Origin: Phoronis australis
Lineage: Eukaryota > Phoronida > Phoronidae
Assembly (NCBI GenBank): GCA_002633005.1
Contig: NMRA01000163.1
Coordinates: forward strand, 497,961 to 561,960
DNA: 64,000 nt
Reading direction: 5' to 3'
Part shown: one piece after another, positions 30,764 to 44,131 of the stretch
How positions within the stretch are numbered: the first letter of the stretch is position 1
Layout: every line of letters starts with the position of its first letter
The notes under the pieces: generated by a model
Databases searched by the model: none
Seen by the model: only the letters and a program-made list of their open reading frames with translations
What the model was told of the DNA's origin: nothing
Translations under genes and position numbers: made by a program

Positions 30764-30764
30764 N
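30764..30764. other. Ambiguous base marking a likely assembly join
   Basis: A single n sits exactly between the end of copy 1 and the start of copy 2. A similar n occurs at 26728 inside PHLPP intron 3. Confidence 0.7.
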
Positions 30765-31064
30765 GTTGAACCATCTTTTGATTTCAACCTCTGTAAATAC
30801 TTTGGATGTCACTCTGGGTACAAAATAGTTTGTCCGTTTGTTCACTTCAGTATACATGTCGGCAAGTGAATCACTGAGGTCCCATGTCTCGTCGTCTCTA
30901 TACCCGTTTAATCTACCTTGTTGAGTTGCATCGTTGCCCATGAAGCCACCAGCAGCCCACCATGCCTGGGTTTTGCCTCTGTATGTGACAACACGGTTGG
31001 CACTACCTGCTGCCTCTCCTTCAGTGGGCGCTGCTGCCATGCCTGACCCTATAAAACAATAGGG
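30765..31064 (-). pseudogene. PHLPP: Partial copy of PHLPP exon 1
   Basis: It encodes the first ~92 residues of exon 1 with near-identical sequence (one Gly to Glu change in APTGGE) and the same acceptor, then is cut at the n. There is no donor, so it cannot splice to exon 2. It is most likely the other allele, not a second gene. Confidence 0.85.
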
Positions 31065-31546
31065 CAACTATACTACCACTGTGCCATCCTTGACAAAGCT
31101 GAGAAAACCTTTAATGGCTGCATACGTCAGACGCAAGGTATCATTTATATTTCATTCTGGGTGAATTTCTTTCCTAGGCAAAATTGAGACTGTTCTCATT
31201 TTTCGCCTACACAGCTCTAATAGGGCAACCACAATAAAACAATCTTTCAATACTTGTTAAGTTGATTTCTCAGATAAGAAGAACACTTTAATCAGTAAAT
31301 GTTGTGGGCGTGTGCTTTCTTTTTTCGCACCATTAAAACTTAATTGGGCGCTAAACAGAAACAAAAATGCTTAGTTTGGTTCTAACATCGTTATTTGTCA
31401 GGAAGAAATGTATTCGAATTACTGCTCGAGTGTATAGAGAAAGGAGAATCGCTTTTGAAATAAGTCATATTCCATGATGAAGACTATTAACGTTCCAGAA
31501 AAATATCACAGAACGTATGTACAATGTATTAAAACTAATTGTAGCC

Positions 31547-31929
31547 GATTGGTTGGCTGCAACAATAAAATTTGCTTAGATTATAATAAAATTGCAAAAG
31601 AAAAAATCAAGAGTATTTTGATACAAAAGTATTGCAAAAAACCAGACAATTGTGAAAAATTGTTGCAGCATTACTCCAAACAAGAAATCCGAAAAATTTA
31701 TTCCTTGCCTTTTACACTTCCCCTCGAACCATGCATTAAATCTTTTAAGTATATGTTGTTACATAACAGAGTGTATACTAACTCTTTGTTATATAAGATG
31801 AAAATTGTTAATTCAGATAAATGTCCCTATTGTAATCTAGTACAGAGTACTGAACACATGTTTTTCCTTTGTGATGTAGTGCAAAGATTGTTAATTAATG
31901 TTCAGGATATTTTGACATCTCCCTGTTGA
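31547..31929 (+). pseudogene. C-terminal ORF2 fragment of the LINE (zf-RVT type)
   Basis: KSFKYMLLHNRVYTNSLLYK followed by CPYC-x6-HMFFLC is the zinc-binding end of non-LTR reverse transcriptase ORF2, stop TGA 31927-31929. The upstream reading frame continues by chance into flanking host DNA, so it has no own start. Confidence 0.85.
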
Positions 31930-32299
31930 TTAATTATGTTATCACTATCGCCCAATATTTTATTTATTTACGTAGCCAACAGCACTTGCATCCAGATTGG
32001 TCTGCCCTGAAAATATTCATGTCAAAATATATTAAAATTTCAATATTTAATTTTCAAAAACAAAAAGAACCGGACAATATTAATATTAAAATGTGGTAGA
32101 GCTTCAGTGCTGCCATGCAATGAATCTGTAATATCTGTAATATACTTAACTCATATATTGTTTAGTGGTATTATCATTAAATGATGAAGTGCGTGAATGA
32201 GTGTGTGAGTGAAAGTCCTTGCCCCTTTTCCTTGTTCACCCTTTCACCCTTTAAAAATTATCAATGTATATTATTGAAGAATAAAATTATGAAAAAAAA
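31547..32299 (+). mobile_element. 5'-truncated LINE with poly(A) and target duplication
   Basis: A 753-bp insertion absent from the other copy. It is flanked by AATTGTAGCC (31537-31546 and 32300-32309) and ends in ATTATG followed by an A-run. The first ~380 bp encode the C-terminal end of a LINE ORF2. The exact empty site is visible at 29476-29485. Confidence 0.92.
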
Positions 32300-33594
32300 A
32301 ATTGTAGCCTATGGATAACTGCCGGAACACTTTTGTAAAATTACAACAAATTGTCATGCATTATAGATGTTCGTAATCCGCTGCAAAAATTGAAAGTTTC
32401 TGCACGAAATGTTTCAGTAACAAGAAGGAGCTTTATGGAGTCACAAAAACTCAAATTACCTGGTAAAGTACAGATTATATACGTTTTCAAATTTTGCCTC
32501 ATATAACTCTCAAATGGCTTGAAATATGACCAAATATTTACTTGGTTCAGGTCAGCTCCCCATTTTTAAACCTGCACTCACTTCTTAACGAAGAAAACAC
32601 CAACCTCGGCGCATCAGTGATTTCATCCAAGAGCTCATATTTTTTAATATCCCAATAAAACGCAAGTAGGGGTTTAAACGCCGTTGACGAACGACCCCGC
32701 ACGCACGAGTACGCTCTATATCAGCGCACCTATGGAAATGTGCACTTGTAGTGAAACGCACGAGTGCCCTCACCCGGCCACGAGCAGTGTCAATCACATG
32801 ACCACAGCATTGGAATTAATTTAAAACTGGTTTGAGTTTACTACATTAAAAACACCGCATCATTTTTGCTCGTCTCCTGTTTGCTTTTGTGGAAAAATGG
32901 GAACTAAAAATGTTTACACCACCGTATCACAACCAAAATTCAGAACAATAGCGAATTACTACATTGGCCTATGTTTACATGATTTGACGGTAACATTGGA
33001 CAATGAAGTGCTGTCTTTGGTTGCAAAATAACCTTACTCCAAGGATGCTCAAAACCACAGCCCATACATCTATGTTTGGGTAGGGGTGGCACTGGCCTTT
33101 GAACACTGTGACCGCTTCAAGAATTAAAATTGCAACCCATGCTTCTACCAAAGCTTCGAATGTTCGCCTACTAAGGTTTGGGAGAATGCGTATGGTACCA
33201 GCGCGGCTGAAAAGTAGGCTTCAAATTTGCCTTTCATCAAAACTCTGAAAAATGGGTATCATCCTTGTACCGCTGGGCCGAGTGGGAGAATACCCGCAGC
33301 TCGAGCAGTCGGAGGCGTATCACACTTGGCTGACTCTATCCGCAGACTCGGCTTTATGACCATCAATTACAATAAATGTTTACATGTAATAATAACGCAT
33401 TTAAAAGTTTAACTAAATGCAGTGACCTCAGGAAATTTCGGTTAAATGTTAGGTCAAATAAGTCGGAGACAGTTCATAACTTGTTGTGAAGTTGGCTACT
33501 TTTAATCATAAATGTTAAAACGACTCCTGGGTCAGTCAATAGCTAAAACAGCTGCAGCTAATGTTTGAAACACAGCTCAAACATATATTTTCAA

Positions 33595-35104
33595 TTTTAT
33601 GGTTTCTAAGCAGTTTTTATGAAGGTTCAACATGCACTCACTGGGGTCGTGGTTATATTTACTGATCAACCCTGTTGGGGTATATCCCAGGAGATGAGTA
33701 GGCACGGAGGGGGGCCTGAGGGGGGAGTACAGTGAGTGTTTTGTATCCACCTATCGGTTACTGTTTGAGGTAGGTACATGTATTTTGCGCCCTCAAGTAT
33801 CGTCTCCGGGGTGTGAAGGAAATAAATGAGGGGAAGGGCTCGCCGAAAATGGTCTTCTTTCGGGTTCAGATTTCATCATTTTAAGTTGTCTCGGGTACCT
33901 GTTTACCTAGTTCACAGTTGCTCGTTTAGTGTGTTTGTGTGGATTTTGAATGTGTTACTTACCGGGCCCTGTTCGTTATGTTGAAGAGAATCACATAGCC
34001 GGTGATGGGTGCTCGAGGTTCCTTACACCTCAATGCATGGAAGTATTCACTTCATTTCCGAAACTGAGTTTGTTTATTTACACGAGGTAGCCCATTTATG
34101 AGTTATGAAAAGGTGAGGGCATTTGGGTCATACTTTCACTACATGTGTGCCACTTGGAACGTTCCGTCTGTGTGAAGGCCCGTCTTTGTCATTGCTTTAA
34201 TTACCTTCCATCAAAAAAGTAGTATTTTTTATTTAAAACACTTACCGATTTAAAAGTCTAAGATCTGATTGTTGCTTAGCAAAATTGGATGTGATTTCTG
34301 GGCATACCAGAAAACACTGGCAGTTCGTCTAGTTGAGACCTAACTCTAAAACTTAGCTGTCACGTCCGTGTCATTTGATGAGCCTAGTATCGTTTTGACG
34401 AATAACGAACTGCCAGAGATCTTTGCAAACCAAGAAATCAATAATTGAACCCAATTTTATAGCAGCGAGTGGTCTAAATTACAACTTTCGCTTTAATATA
34501 TCACTAAATGTATGTTACGGTGTTCTGTAGTCTGGCATTTATTTAAAAAACACGAGAGCAACGTAGTGAATGAAAAACGTTTGTTTCAATAGAGTTTTAG
34601 CCGAACATTTGATTCACTGAAATTCTTGACAGGGTTATAAAGACCCTGAACTCCTCCCCCGTCAACGTAGATCCGTCACTGCGCTGAAGACTACTACAGT
34701 ATAAGAATTCAACTGCAGCGTCGTAGTCCGTATATTTATTACACCGTAGTTTCCCTTTATAATCCGATGCACCGAATTCTTATTGTCCCTGCGTATAATG
34801 GCGTTACACTACATACTGAATGTCTGTTTTGCTTTTCTATCGCATTAGGTAATCGGAATGTCTGCCGTTCTGTACTGAACCCTCTGTGTTAAAAGTTCTT
34901 CTTTCCACCATAGAAAAACTTTTCAGGTAATGCCAATTTAACTACTTGAACTTAGAAAAAAATCTAGCAACTCAAAATATCACTTCAGATGACTAATCAC
35001 AACCCAGAAATGTCTCCACCAGGACAATAAAAGTATAAGTTTAAACATTTATTATCACTACTCTATGTGGGAGTATCTACTTAAGAACAGAAGTGATCAC
35101 TTAC
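33595..35104. other. Upstream or intronic DNA, nothing recognised
   Basis: No protein-like frame or repeat match was seen. If the exon proposed at 35105-35144 is real, this is part of a 6.1-kb intron. Confidence 0.5.
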
Positions 35105-35144
35105 CGATTGGTTTTCCGACGTTAGAGTTTGCCACAGTTATCAT
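35105..35144 (-). CDS. PHLPP: Candidate 5' coding exon of PHLPP
   Basis: On the minus strand an ATG at 35144-35142 opens 40 nt ending at a strong donor ATCG/GTAAGTG. Phase 1 out matches exon 1, which needs phase 1 (its acceptor leaves GG before TCA), and exon 1 has no stop between its acceptor and its ATG. The joined start would read MITVANSNVGKPIGSSMAAA. An in-frame TGA lies upstream, and an out-of-frame upstream ATG (near 35208) could act as a uORF. Phase agreement alone has a one-in-three chance, so this is inference. Confidence 0.35.
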
Positions 35145-37055
35145 TTCACCAACGTTGTTGAACACACAGTGATATAGGCATCCCCCTGGTCTGTCAGTTC
35201 ACAGACTGCCATCTTGAACCAAGGTTAAATCGTGGGAATGAGGCTTCATCCCATTCAGAGACACTTATCTATTCATACTTGAAAGCAATAATACAAAGGC
35301 GTTTATATACAAGGTTCCCTCGTTCGTCAACACTTGAATACCTGAGCACGGTACGGGTTAACGAATATCCTAATGAAACACGTTTTACAAACTTTTGCAA
35401 AGCGACTGAACGGTGATCTAAAGACATTAGAGGTCCTCCATGTCTTTTACGGCATTGAGTTTGACATAATTCATATGTACAGTATACGTTAAAGGTGCTG
35501 ACACAACTTATTAATAATTATTTACATTGACCTGTTAACCATCCTGTGATGTAGGAGCAGACGACGTTTTCATGTTTATCCGTGTTTTGGCAATAGCGTA
35601 GCATCGCGATTGATATAACCATGTCATTCACTTGAGTTCCTTCTGATATGGACTTTATTCAGGAATATGGACGTGTAACGACGGTGTCGGTGTTTACCTG
35701 CTGAAGGTGTCGGCCAATCTTTCCAAGAAGATTTGTTTGACCAGGCCTACCCGGGCCGTTTGACCAAATTGTGAAAAAGTACTTTCACATGTTGCATAAT
35801 ATGATCTACTCTTGATTTTATTTCAGTTCCGCGCGTAGTTTATTTCGACCTGTTATAAGTCGGCAAATAGGCTTTTAATGTATGACTGACAACTCAAAAG
35901 CTCACTGCAGTCGGAGCTCCGCCTGAATAGCACTACTCAGTAGTGACTACTGACTGGCAACCGCCTCGGCCTCCGCGAAGTGTAGTGGAGCGGTGTTCTC
36001 CCGGAATGTAAGATGATCTACTTCATTGCTGAAAAATATAAAAACGTATTAAACAATTTGTCATGAATCATTTACCTGTAATTATTTAGAGTGATATAAC
36101 TGAAACTACTATTACTGCGGTTCAGTGTAGTGCTGTGCATTGATTATGAAAATTTTGTAACCAACTGTCTCAAGTAAATCGTGACGTTTTCTTAAGAAAT
36201 TATGGCTGGCAACGCGGGAAGTGTCAGCACAGGTAATAGGATTCTGGACGTGTTGGTGGGTAACAAGAATGGTGAACTCAGTACGAACCGGACATAGGCT
36301 ATTAACGACGATACATGTACTTAATTTCAGCCTGCAGGTGGTCGAAACCAACCCTTATAACTCTTACCACACCGACCACACGTAAATTCCAACCACACCA
36401 GGTTCTCTTGCTATACAATATTTAATACATGAGACCGAAGTGCGCGAACTAATTTCTTTCTTTTTTTTTTTCGTCTTGATATCCGTCTGCTGTTCCAAAT
36501 TTGCAGACGGGTCTCGAAAATCAGTTCGTTGCGATATCCTGGTAAAGTACGAACCTCCTCGTCATGAACGATGAAAATGCATTTTCCAAGACCAAAAATG
36601 TTGCTTCTAGGTGCGTTCCAGCGAGACCAAGTTTCTTGCAAGAAAAAACGAGGTCACGCAAGACCAAGCAAATGCACGCGAGTAAAGGTGAATGTATAAT
36701 TTCGCGAGTATGCTAGAAACATTAATGTTGTCACCTAACAAAATAGCGGACACTGAATTGATTGGTGGGTGAAGCTGAACGGATGAATTGTGGGATAGAA
36801 TACATAATTTATGTTTTCGTTCCTGCAAAGTTTTTCGCCGAAAATGCAAGCTCATGGCTATGTGTTGTGCCTAGTGGACGCAGATCTAGATTGTTCGCCA
36901 ACGCATTCTCAACCTTGGGCCACACATCAGAAGATCCCATCTGAAATTTCAGCCAAGGTTTCGAACTTTTCGTTCAACAGCCGCAAGCAATGCAAGGGCC
37001 TTGAACTGTAGTCTCACCCTTAGAGAAAATGCAATGCTCGAAATGTTGGGCTTTT

Positions 37056-37530
37056 GAGGTTATGTAGAACCCTCGAAAAATGTCCAAGTTTGGCAAACTT
37101 CGGAACATCGTATCTTGGTAATGGTCGATCGGATTCATACGACACTTAGTCAAATATCATGCTTTTTACACGGTTCTCTAATTTCCATTTTTGCATGAGG
37201 TGCCATCAAAAAAGTGAATTTCATGATTTTTATCAAAAAATCCAAACCTGCATAAAACGAAGGCGAAATGATAATTTGTAAAGCTGTAACCGCTTTTGAG
37301 ATTTCATTCTGAGCATTTATATAGAACGAAATTTGGTCATGTTGATACCTTTGTTTTGCTGTGGGTGTTCTTTTCTTTTTGCTTTTTTAATTAAAAATAC
37401 ATGATCGCGCTACTCTATTAATAGATTGGTATAAACCCGAAAAGGACATTCTACAAGCTTTCTACTTCAGAAAGTACATCTTTACTGAGTTTAAATCTGT
37501 GATTTTTTTAGATATTTCGGATAAATAGGC
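37056..37530 (-). mobile_element. MITE family C, old copy
   Basis: GAGGTTATGTAGAACC, AAAAATGTCCAAGTTTGGCAAACTTCGGAA and, further on, TTCTACAAGCTTTCTACTTCAGAA align with the reverse complement of the copy at 46292-46598. The far end is eroded and the copy contains extra sequence. Confidence 0.65.
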
Positions 37531-38384
37531 TACACGGAGTCAAACATTGATGGAATTTTACGTTGACTCTAGTCTAACGATTTTTATGTAGAATTACTTA
37601 ATTTTATCGTCGGTAACGACAACGGATTTTAATATTGTTTAATTTATTTATCTGAAAATTTGTAGACAAAAATATTAATTGTGTTTAGAAAAGGGGGTGT
37701 TGTTAACAAGCGTAAAAGACGGTTTTACTCTAGACTTTCAACTTGTTGTAGTCAATTCGTACAAATTGGAGTACCTTATCTTTCATCTTACGATTTTGTG
37801 TTTTAGCCAATGTACTTTGAAAGACTGATATCTGGTCTAGGTTATAATTACGCCTTCCGTATGCGGATATTTTCTCACGAAAAAACGTGAAATTTATTCT
37901 CTCGTAGTATAGGGAATCAAAAGAAAAACCAAGTGACCGTTTATGCTTTTGATAACTAGTGTACTCATTTTTGCTGCTTCCTTTAGTCATCAATATATAA
38001 AATTGTTCTTTGTTGAATTATTTGAGCAGACTTGCAAAATGTCGATTTCCACACCATATGTCGATTGGCAAGTTCTTGGTGAGCCGACTCGCGGTTGAGC
38101 CAGTCTCGCCACCTGGTGCCCGGTGTTCAGACCAAAACACGCAACTTAGCTCTTCAAACAGGAAACTCGCTTGAGAAATCACTGGAACCAAAGATTTTCG
38201 ATGCCCGCCCATCCCAGTATAAGTCTTAGGTTGCTTCTTTGTAAAATCCTACCAATGCTGCACTACGGTCAACGGTTGTGAAATATGCCAGTTTACGATG
38301 AGGAGATAATGTAGGCACTTTTAAAACTGCGTTTTGCCCTGCGGCAAAAATACACCGGAAAGGCCTTAGGAGTACTCTCTATAA

Positions 38385-38563
38385 CACCAATCTCATGATA
38401 CGGTTATATTTCCGTTACCAACTCACGCTTCGCGCAAGTGCGTACGTTTGTCATTTTCGAATCCGGGACAAACCCAAACTCTGTAGCGTTTTCTCAGTCA
38501 CAGCTAGGTTTCGATGTTCTTGTTCAGTAACAAAAATAGAATCCTATCACATTATGATATCAA
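38385..38563 (+). mobile_element. MITE family A, copy
   Basis: Left end ATTTCCGTTACCAA; right side GGTTTCGATGTTCTTGTTCAGTAAC and TAGAATCCTATCAC. These match the 45943-46213 copy; the internal part is shortened. Confidence 0.6.
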
Positions 38564-40321
38564 CTTTGGAGACTAAATTAAGCTAATGCGATTTTCATGT
38601 TTCAGCCAGCTAGGATGAAATGCAGGTTTAAGTAGTTTTAAAGATGCCAAGGTCGGCACCGCCATATAAGAAGTGAATCACTTGGGAAGCTATTTTCTCT
38701 ACAGTTAAAAAGATTGCCGGGAATAATCAAATGTACTGGCTTTGTTATGGACGATATATTGTGGTTGTAACCTTCAACTAACAAGTTGTGCTGCAGATGT
38801 TTGACAATGTTAAAAACGTTTAGAATGATTGATTTCGGCCTCAGTGAAGTATGAAAGAGGTTTCGAGTCAAACTGAAGTCTATCTTACAGTAGATGATAA
38901 TGATGTTGGTCATCAGAGTGTGAAGAAAGACCGAGTCAATTCATTAAGTTTGATACTTATCGTACATATATTTGTACCGTTTTTAAGTGCATAAAACTGT
39001 TAGAACTCATTACAGTAATAACCAAGCTTCAGTTTAATGTGTGTGCATTCCTCATGATTGTAGTAGGCAAGCATGCAGTGAAGTTGTCCTCGGGCATTAG
39101 AGAGTGTGCCCTATTTGTATGCATCCTAACATTGGATCTGAGCTTCTGTTGCTTGTAATGTAGACTAGTCCATTGAACCTTGGTGAGACTGAAAAGAACT
39201 TTCCTTATCTCAGTCACAATTTGATGCCGAGACTGAGGCTCAATACCGAATATGCCTGAACCAGGTTCCCAGCAATATTGCAACACAATGGCACTCCGAG
39301 AAATCTTCACCAAATCTCCGTTCTTGCGACGGGTCGAAACACGATTCTCCAAATAGGGATGAGCACAGCGTGACCTCTGAACGCTGATCGCTTGCTCTGC
39401 CCGTGTCTGACGCCATTTGTGGGCAATCTTAGGGTCTTTTGGAATACAAAAGCTGCGGAGACTGGACCTCCTCTGATGACGTCACACAATTTTATTTTTT
39501 CTATTTGAGTTTTTACGTTTATTTCTCGTTTACAAGTACACAAATTAAGAAAAAATACTTAAAATATCATACTAAAATTGTTGGTAATCGATTTCCAGCA
39601 TTTATGGCCACAGGTGTAAGGGGTGCGAGGTATTCCGAGAAGTGATGGACCTTATGTTTTCTGTACTGCTTCCTATTTGTACTTTAGTTTCATTTTTCAT
39701 CTCATTTTGGTTGAAGTTTTTATCATGCGCTTGTTATTCTTTTGACGGGTGCAAACTATATACTATTAAATAATTAAGATTACAAAAAATGAGAGACGTC
39801 AGTTGGCTTGCTGGTTTCATGCATCGAAGCAACAGGGGAAATGAATTATTATTGTTTTACATCGGATTTGAAAAACCCGCATCATGACGAGTGAGAGAGT
39901 TGCTGTCAACGGTGGCGCTTATGATTAAAATGCAGTGACAGATTTAGGGGGCGCAAGGGGCCATAAATCCCCCTAAAATTCTTTCAGATTCCATTTGGCA
40001 ATTCGGGGTGCGAATGCCTCTGACGGGTAAAACCCTCAGTGGCGAACGCTGTGCCTTGCACCCCACTCCCCTCTCAACACAAACTCCTGAATCCGCCAAT
40101 AAAAATGTATTCATGCCTATCATCAACGTATAAACACGTTGCGTTTGATGAAATCAATTCTAAGTCAATCGTCATGAAATTCTGGGTTTGCTTCTTTGCC
40201 AGAGAAAATATTTTCTATACAAGCCTTAGTTTAATGTTGCACTCGACTTGTTTTAGCTCAATGGTTGGAAAAGGAAATCGAATCAAATTGGGCATTTTAC
40301 TCATACAAAAGTTTGTCTCAT

Positions 40322-40364
40322 AATATTCCTTACCTTGACAGGATCCTATGTCCGTAACGTGACC
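40322..40364 (+). mobile_element. MITE family A, left-end fragment
   Basis: AATATTCCTTACCTTGACAGGATCCTATGTCCGTAAC matches only the left terminal repeat of the family. Confidence 0.55.
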
Positions 40365-42552
40365 CCACCTGTCGTCGCCATGGAATTACGACTCCATTCT
40401 TATTTTTTAGAAAAAAATATGTTGAATTAGTGTCTAGCAAAATCATCCAGTCAAAGAAAGGACCACAGTGTCGTTGCGTTTGTTAAGGTAACCGACGAAA
40501 AGCGGAACTTAATTACCAGAATAAAATCATCAGATCCAACAATGATAATAATAATAATACGACCTTATAGGATACTTACTGTTCAGACAGAAGAGTGAAA
40601 TCAGTTCATTTCCCGCCGAAACGAAAAAAAGCACTTGGGACCAATTCGTTAATTCGTTCCCACAAATTACTAAGTCCTTAATTAGGTTATTACTGGCCAC
40701 GGGTAAATTACCTCTTTTCTGTGACTTTCACAGCTTGTTTCCGCCAATTAGGTAACTCGACTTCTTCACAGCATAGAGTCGTTGGGGAGGGGTTAATTCT
40801 GCATAATGACCGCATACATTTAAAGCGGTACACCTTGAGGAAACGAAAGAAAGACTAACAGTCGAAGTAGTTGTGCGACAGAGGTTGGTAATTTACGGTA
40901 CTGGCCGATTGAGCTAGTATGCATAGGATTTTCAGGACAATCAATATGGAGGGACTTTCGCACATTAGGTGTGACTGGGAAGGAAACTTAGTTCACTGAT
41001 GTGATGATCGAGAGAATGGACAAAACTAAAGCGTCACAGTGGGCATGGCGGAAGAGGAGCGACCAGTGGTGCAGGAAGACTGACAACATAGTCGGGCAAG
41101 CTCTTGATACTGCATAAAGGAAGAATTAGATAACCAACACTGAGGCAAGCAGCCCTGGGCCGAGCCCGGACAACTCGGTCGGCGCACCTCCACTGAGAGG
41201 TTGTGGGCAGCGCCGAAACGACTGGGAAGGACCAGTACCGATGTTATGCGGGCGTATAAAGAAATAACAAAATATTTGACTTGGGTCCCTTATCGTAATA
41301 AAATTGCCTTACCTTGTTCCTATTCAGTTTAGAAGTGGGCCAAGAACGGTTCATTTATTAATCGCCACATCACCAGCGCAAAAGCCCGAAATGTCAAGAG
41401 CTTGGTACGATTTTTGGTCTTGCGAAGAACTAATAGTTATTGCTTAGAGACCAAACTCGACGAATAATTTTTGACACACTCTGACAAGTGAACTTTGGTC
41501 TCAGTGATCTGTTCTTTCCAAGCCTAAAATCATGAACATTTTAAGACTAATTTCACTAACTTGGATTTTTGAAAGAAACTGCGGGTTAAAGCCGCATTTT
41601 AAACAAATAATCACACGTTCTCTATCAGAAACATTAGTCAGCTCCCACGAGACCATTTTTCTGATTCTCTGAGATTCCGTACTTTTCCGACTCTCACTAA
41701 CTTAACCTCCCTGCGAAAGGATTATGACGAACTTTACGGCAAAGATGTCGATTTTGTAACAAATCTACAAGATTTCATTATTCAAGTCTAATTGTGATGG
41801 ATCACTGAAAAAGAAAATAGTCCCGCTGTATTAAAGAAAATCCAAATGATTATTTATTGAATTTGAATTCAATAAAAAAATCTTTTGTATTGGTCAAAAT
41901 TTCTCCAGGATTGCGTTACGAGAACATACCTGTACAGACTAACAACGGTTACACAAAATCTTCCAACACTAGTGAGTGAACTTCCAATCCACAAAAGACA
42001 TAAAACTTCAAGATTTCTTCTTGTGGAGAAAAATAAAACATGACTAAGTAACGTTCAACTTCTTATTAGACTTTTCAAAGTTAACATCAGCGACAAGTTG
42101 GAAAACATTTCGTGGTTTGCACTATGCATTAAGTTAATCCAGAACACAACGCACTCTAAAGGCTCTTATATGTAAACATAACAGCACTTTCTCATGCCTA
42201 ATGAAACTGGTGACGACTAAATAAATTTAGGAAGTTTAACGTGTATGCTATATTTCAGCAGCTTTCCTCACTTTTCAGATAAATTAAATAGCAAATAGTT
42301 CACAATAAATCAGTGTAATGGGGTGACTCGAATTGCTCATAAAATTGTGGATCAGTATAGAGATGGTCATCACAGTCGGCGGAGTACAACTATTCCAAAA
42401 AAGATAAAAAATCAAGTGTATATGACAGTTAACACCTAAGCTAGCAGTTACCCTTCCCTCGTTCATACCAGAGTTTGTGAGGCATCAAACACTGCAGAGC
42501 ACAAGTATTCAAATAGTAACAGGTTTCAGGTTTATAACACAACTAAAAAATA

Positions 42553-42652
42553 CAAGTAAATTTGTCTCATAATAACAAACAAAGGTGTTACAATTAAAAT
42601 AGAAATAAACGTGTCTTTCATAAATACAAACAAAGGTGTTAAACTTAAACAT
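42553..42652 (+). repeat. Two-copy direct repeat (~58 bp)
   Basis: The words GTCTCATAATAACAAACAAAGGTGTTA and GTCTTTCATAAATACAAACAAAGGTGTTA recur with similar flanks about 58 bp apart. Confidence 0.6.
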
Positions 42653-44131
42653 TCTAAAAATCAAATTGCAGCAAGTTGGAAATGGTTTCTAAAAAGAAAA
42701 ACTATAAGTGCTATTTGTTCATAGTTCAGGTGAAAGTATTTAACAAAACACTCCATAAACTTCAACTACCCTATTTGTAGGGCCCATGCACCCACATGTG
42801 AAGCAGCACTAATGGAGAGACTTAAGCACATGCGCTTATATATGAAACATTTGAGCAAAACCCAATGAATTTCTAAAATCTTACGCCAGTGAATCTTGAC
42901 TTAAACACTGCAAGATATGGCAGATATTGATTGATGTGCATTCCAATAAAACAAAGCTGATTCTTCATTTATTTAGCATACAATATGGCCGACATCTGAA
43001 AAATTAGTCTATTACTGGCATGGTTTGCACTGTGCAACGACGATGAACAAAACTCAAGAACTTTTATCAAGTGACCCTGTACTAGATATGGCATAATAAA
43101 GATTTTTAAACAATAGTTATTTCAGGTTAAGCAAAAGTTATGCTCTGTACTTTATGCAATTATGCCTAACTTCAACAGAAGCTCGGTTTATTTACCCTGA
43201 ATTACCAGTCAAAGTGTAGCAACAGAGCCAAAACATTTCACATAAAAAACTGGCTCAAGAATTGTCTTAAAGCAGGCGTCGTGCTTACTTTGACAATTGT
43301 CAAAGGTCCATCTTGCCCACTCCTGACATGACGGTACTGCTGACCAATTACAGGGGGAGACCACCAAACATAATGCCAAACACTACTAAAAACTAACCAA
43401 TCATGTAGCCTGAAACTAAAAAGTTTACTCAGAATGTACCACACAATTAGTTACTTATCCATGTAAAGCATCGATTAAAATTTAGAGGTCTTGTACCCAG
43501 ATGTCTACCTTGTTCACTCAAAGGTAGCTCTTCCTATTACATGTAAGTTAAAGAGTGTCACTTCTGACTGAACCAGGGTGACTTCAACTAAGACTATACT
43601 TCAGGCTATGGTCATCACGACTGCAGACCCCTTTAAGAACCATTAATTATCAACTTCAGTTGAACTTCTGAACTTTGAACCACACTTAAATCTGACCCTG
43701 TTACCAACGATGGGTTACTGAAGCCTAAAGATAGCGACTAGAGTTTGTAATAAATAAATGCAACAGATATCTTTGAAAAATACTTGACTTACTCCGGTTT
43801 CTAAACTATTATTAAACCTGCATCTAATACTGATACTGTTACAATATTTAATGGGCTTGTTAAATGGTTGATGTTTAAAATATGAATGGTTTCCTTGACC
43901 CTTAAATTCAATAGGGTGTATTTGCAGTTCAACTACAAGTGAAACTTGCAGTTCCTCTGTGTATGTCTCTTTTTTCCAGTAACATCAACTCTACTTTGAT
44001 CTGTAGTCTCAGCTGAAATGGTCCCCGATGATTCACGCCAGAACACAAGCCGCTATCCAAAGTGCTAGCGACATAACATGTAAAATACAAACATTGCACC
44101 AGCAGTATAACACGATTGCACATGGCTGACG

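Larger units (their letters stand above)
30765..33594. repeat. Duplicated segment, copy 2 (haplotype 2) with LINE insertion
   Basis: Apart from a ~753-bp LINE insertion and its target duplication it is colinear with 28707-30762. It starts inside the coding exon at GTTGAACCATCTTTTG with no splice donor, as expected of an assembly join and not of a real exon. Confidence 0.88.
35145..44131. other. Intergenic region between gene 2 and PHLPP
   Basis: About 9 kb separate the two genes, both on the minus strand. No credible gene was found. It holds relics of MITE families A (38385-38563, 40322-40364) and C (37056-37530) and a two-copy tandem repeat (42553-42652). A weak reverse-transcriptase-like stretch near 41030-41110 is too decayed to call. 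The 3' UTR of gene 2 should run leftward from 44131; AATAAA on the minus strand occurs at 43192-43187 and 42973-42968. Confidence 0.5.

Noticed and set aside
30705-31067. Second PHLPP-like gene or alternative first exon
   Set aside because: It is cut at the assembly n, has no splice donor, and is nearly identical to exon 1; allelic duplication is simpler.
31474-31929. Single 151-codon gene starting MMKTINVPEK
   Set aside because: The first ~24 codons are host DNA also present without the rest in copy 1; the remainder is the LINE fragment, so the frame crosses an insertion junction by chance.
41020-41240. Possible LINE reverse-transcriptase C-terminal remnant
   Set aside because: Only a loose RKRSDQWCRKTDN-like resemblance in a frame with several stops; not enough to call.
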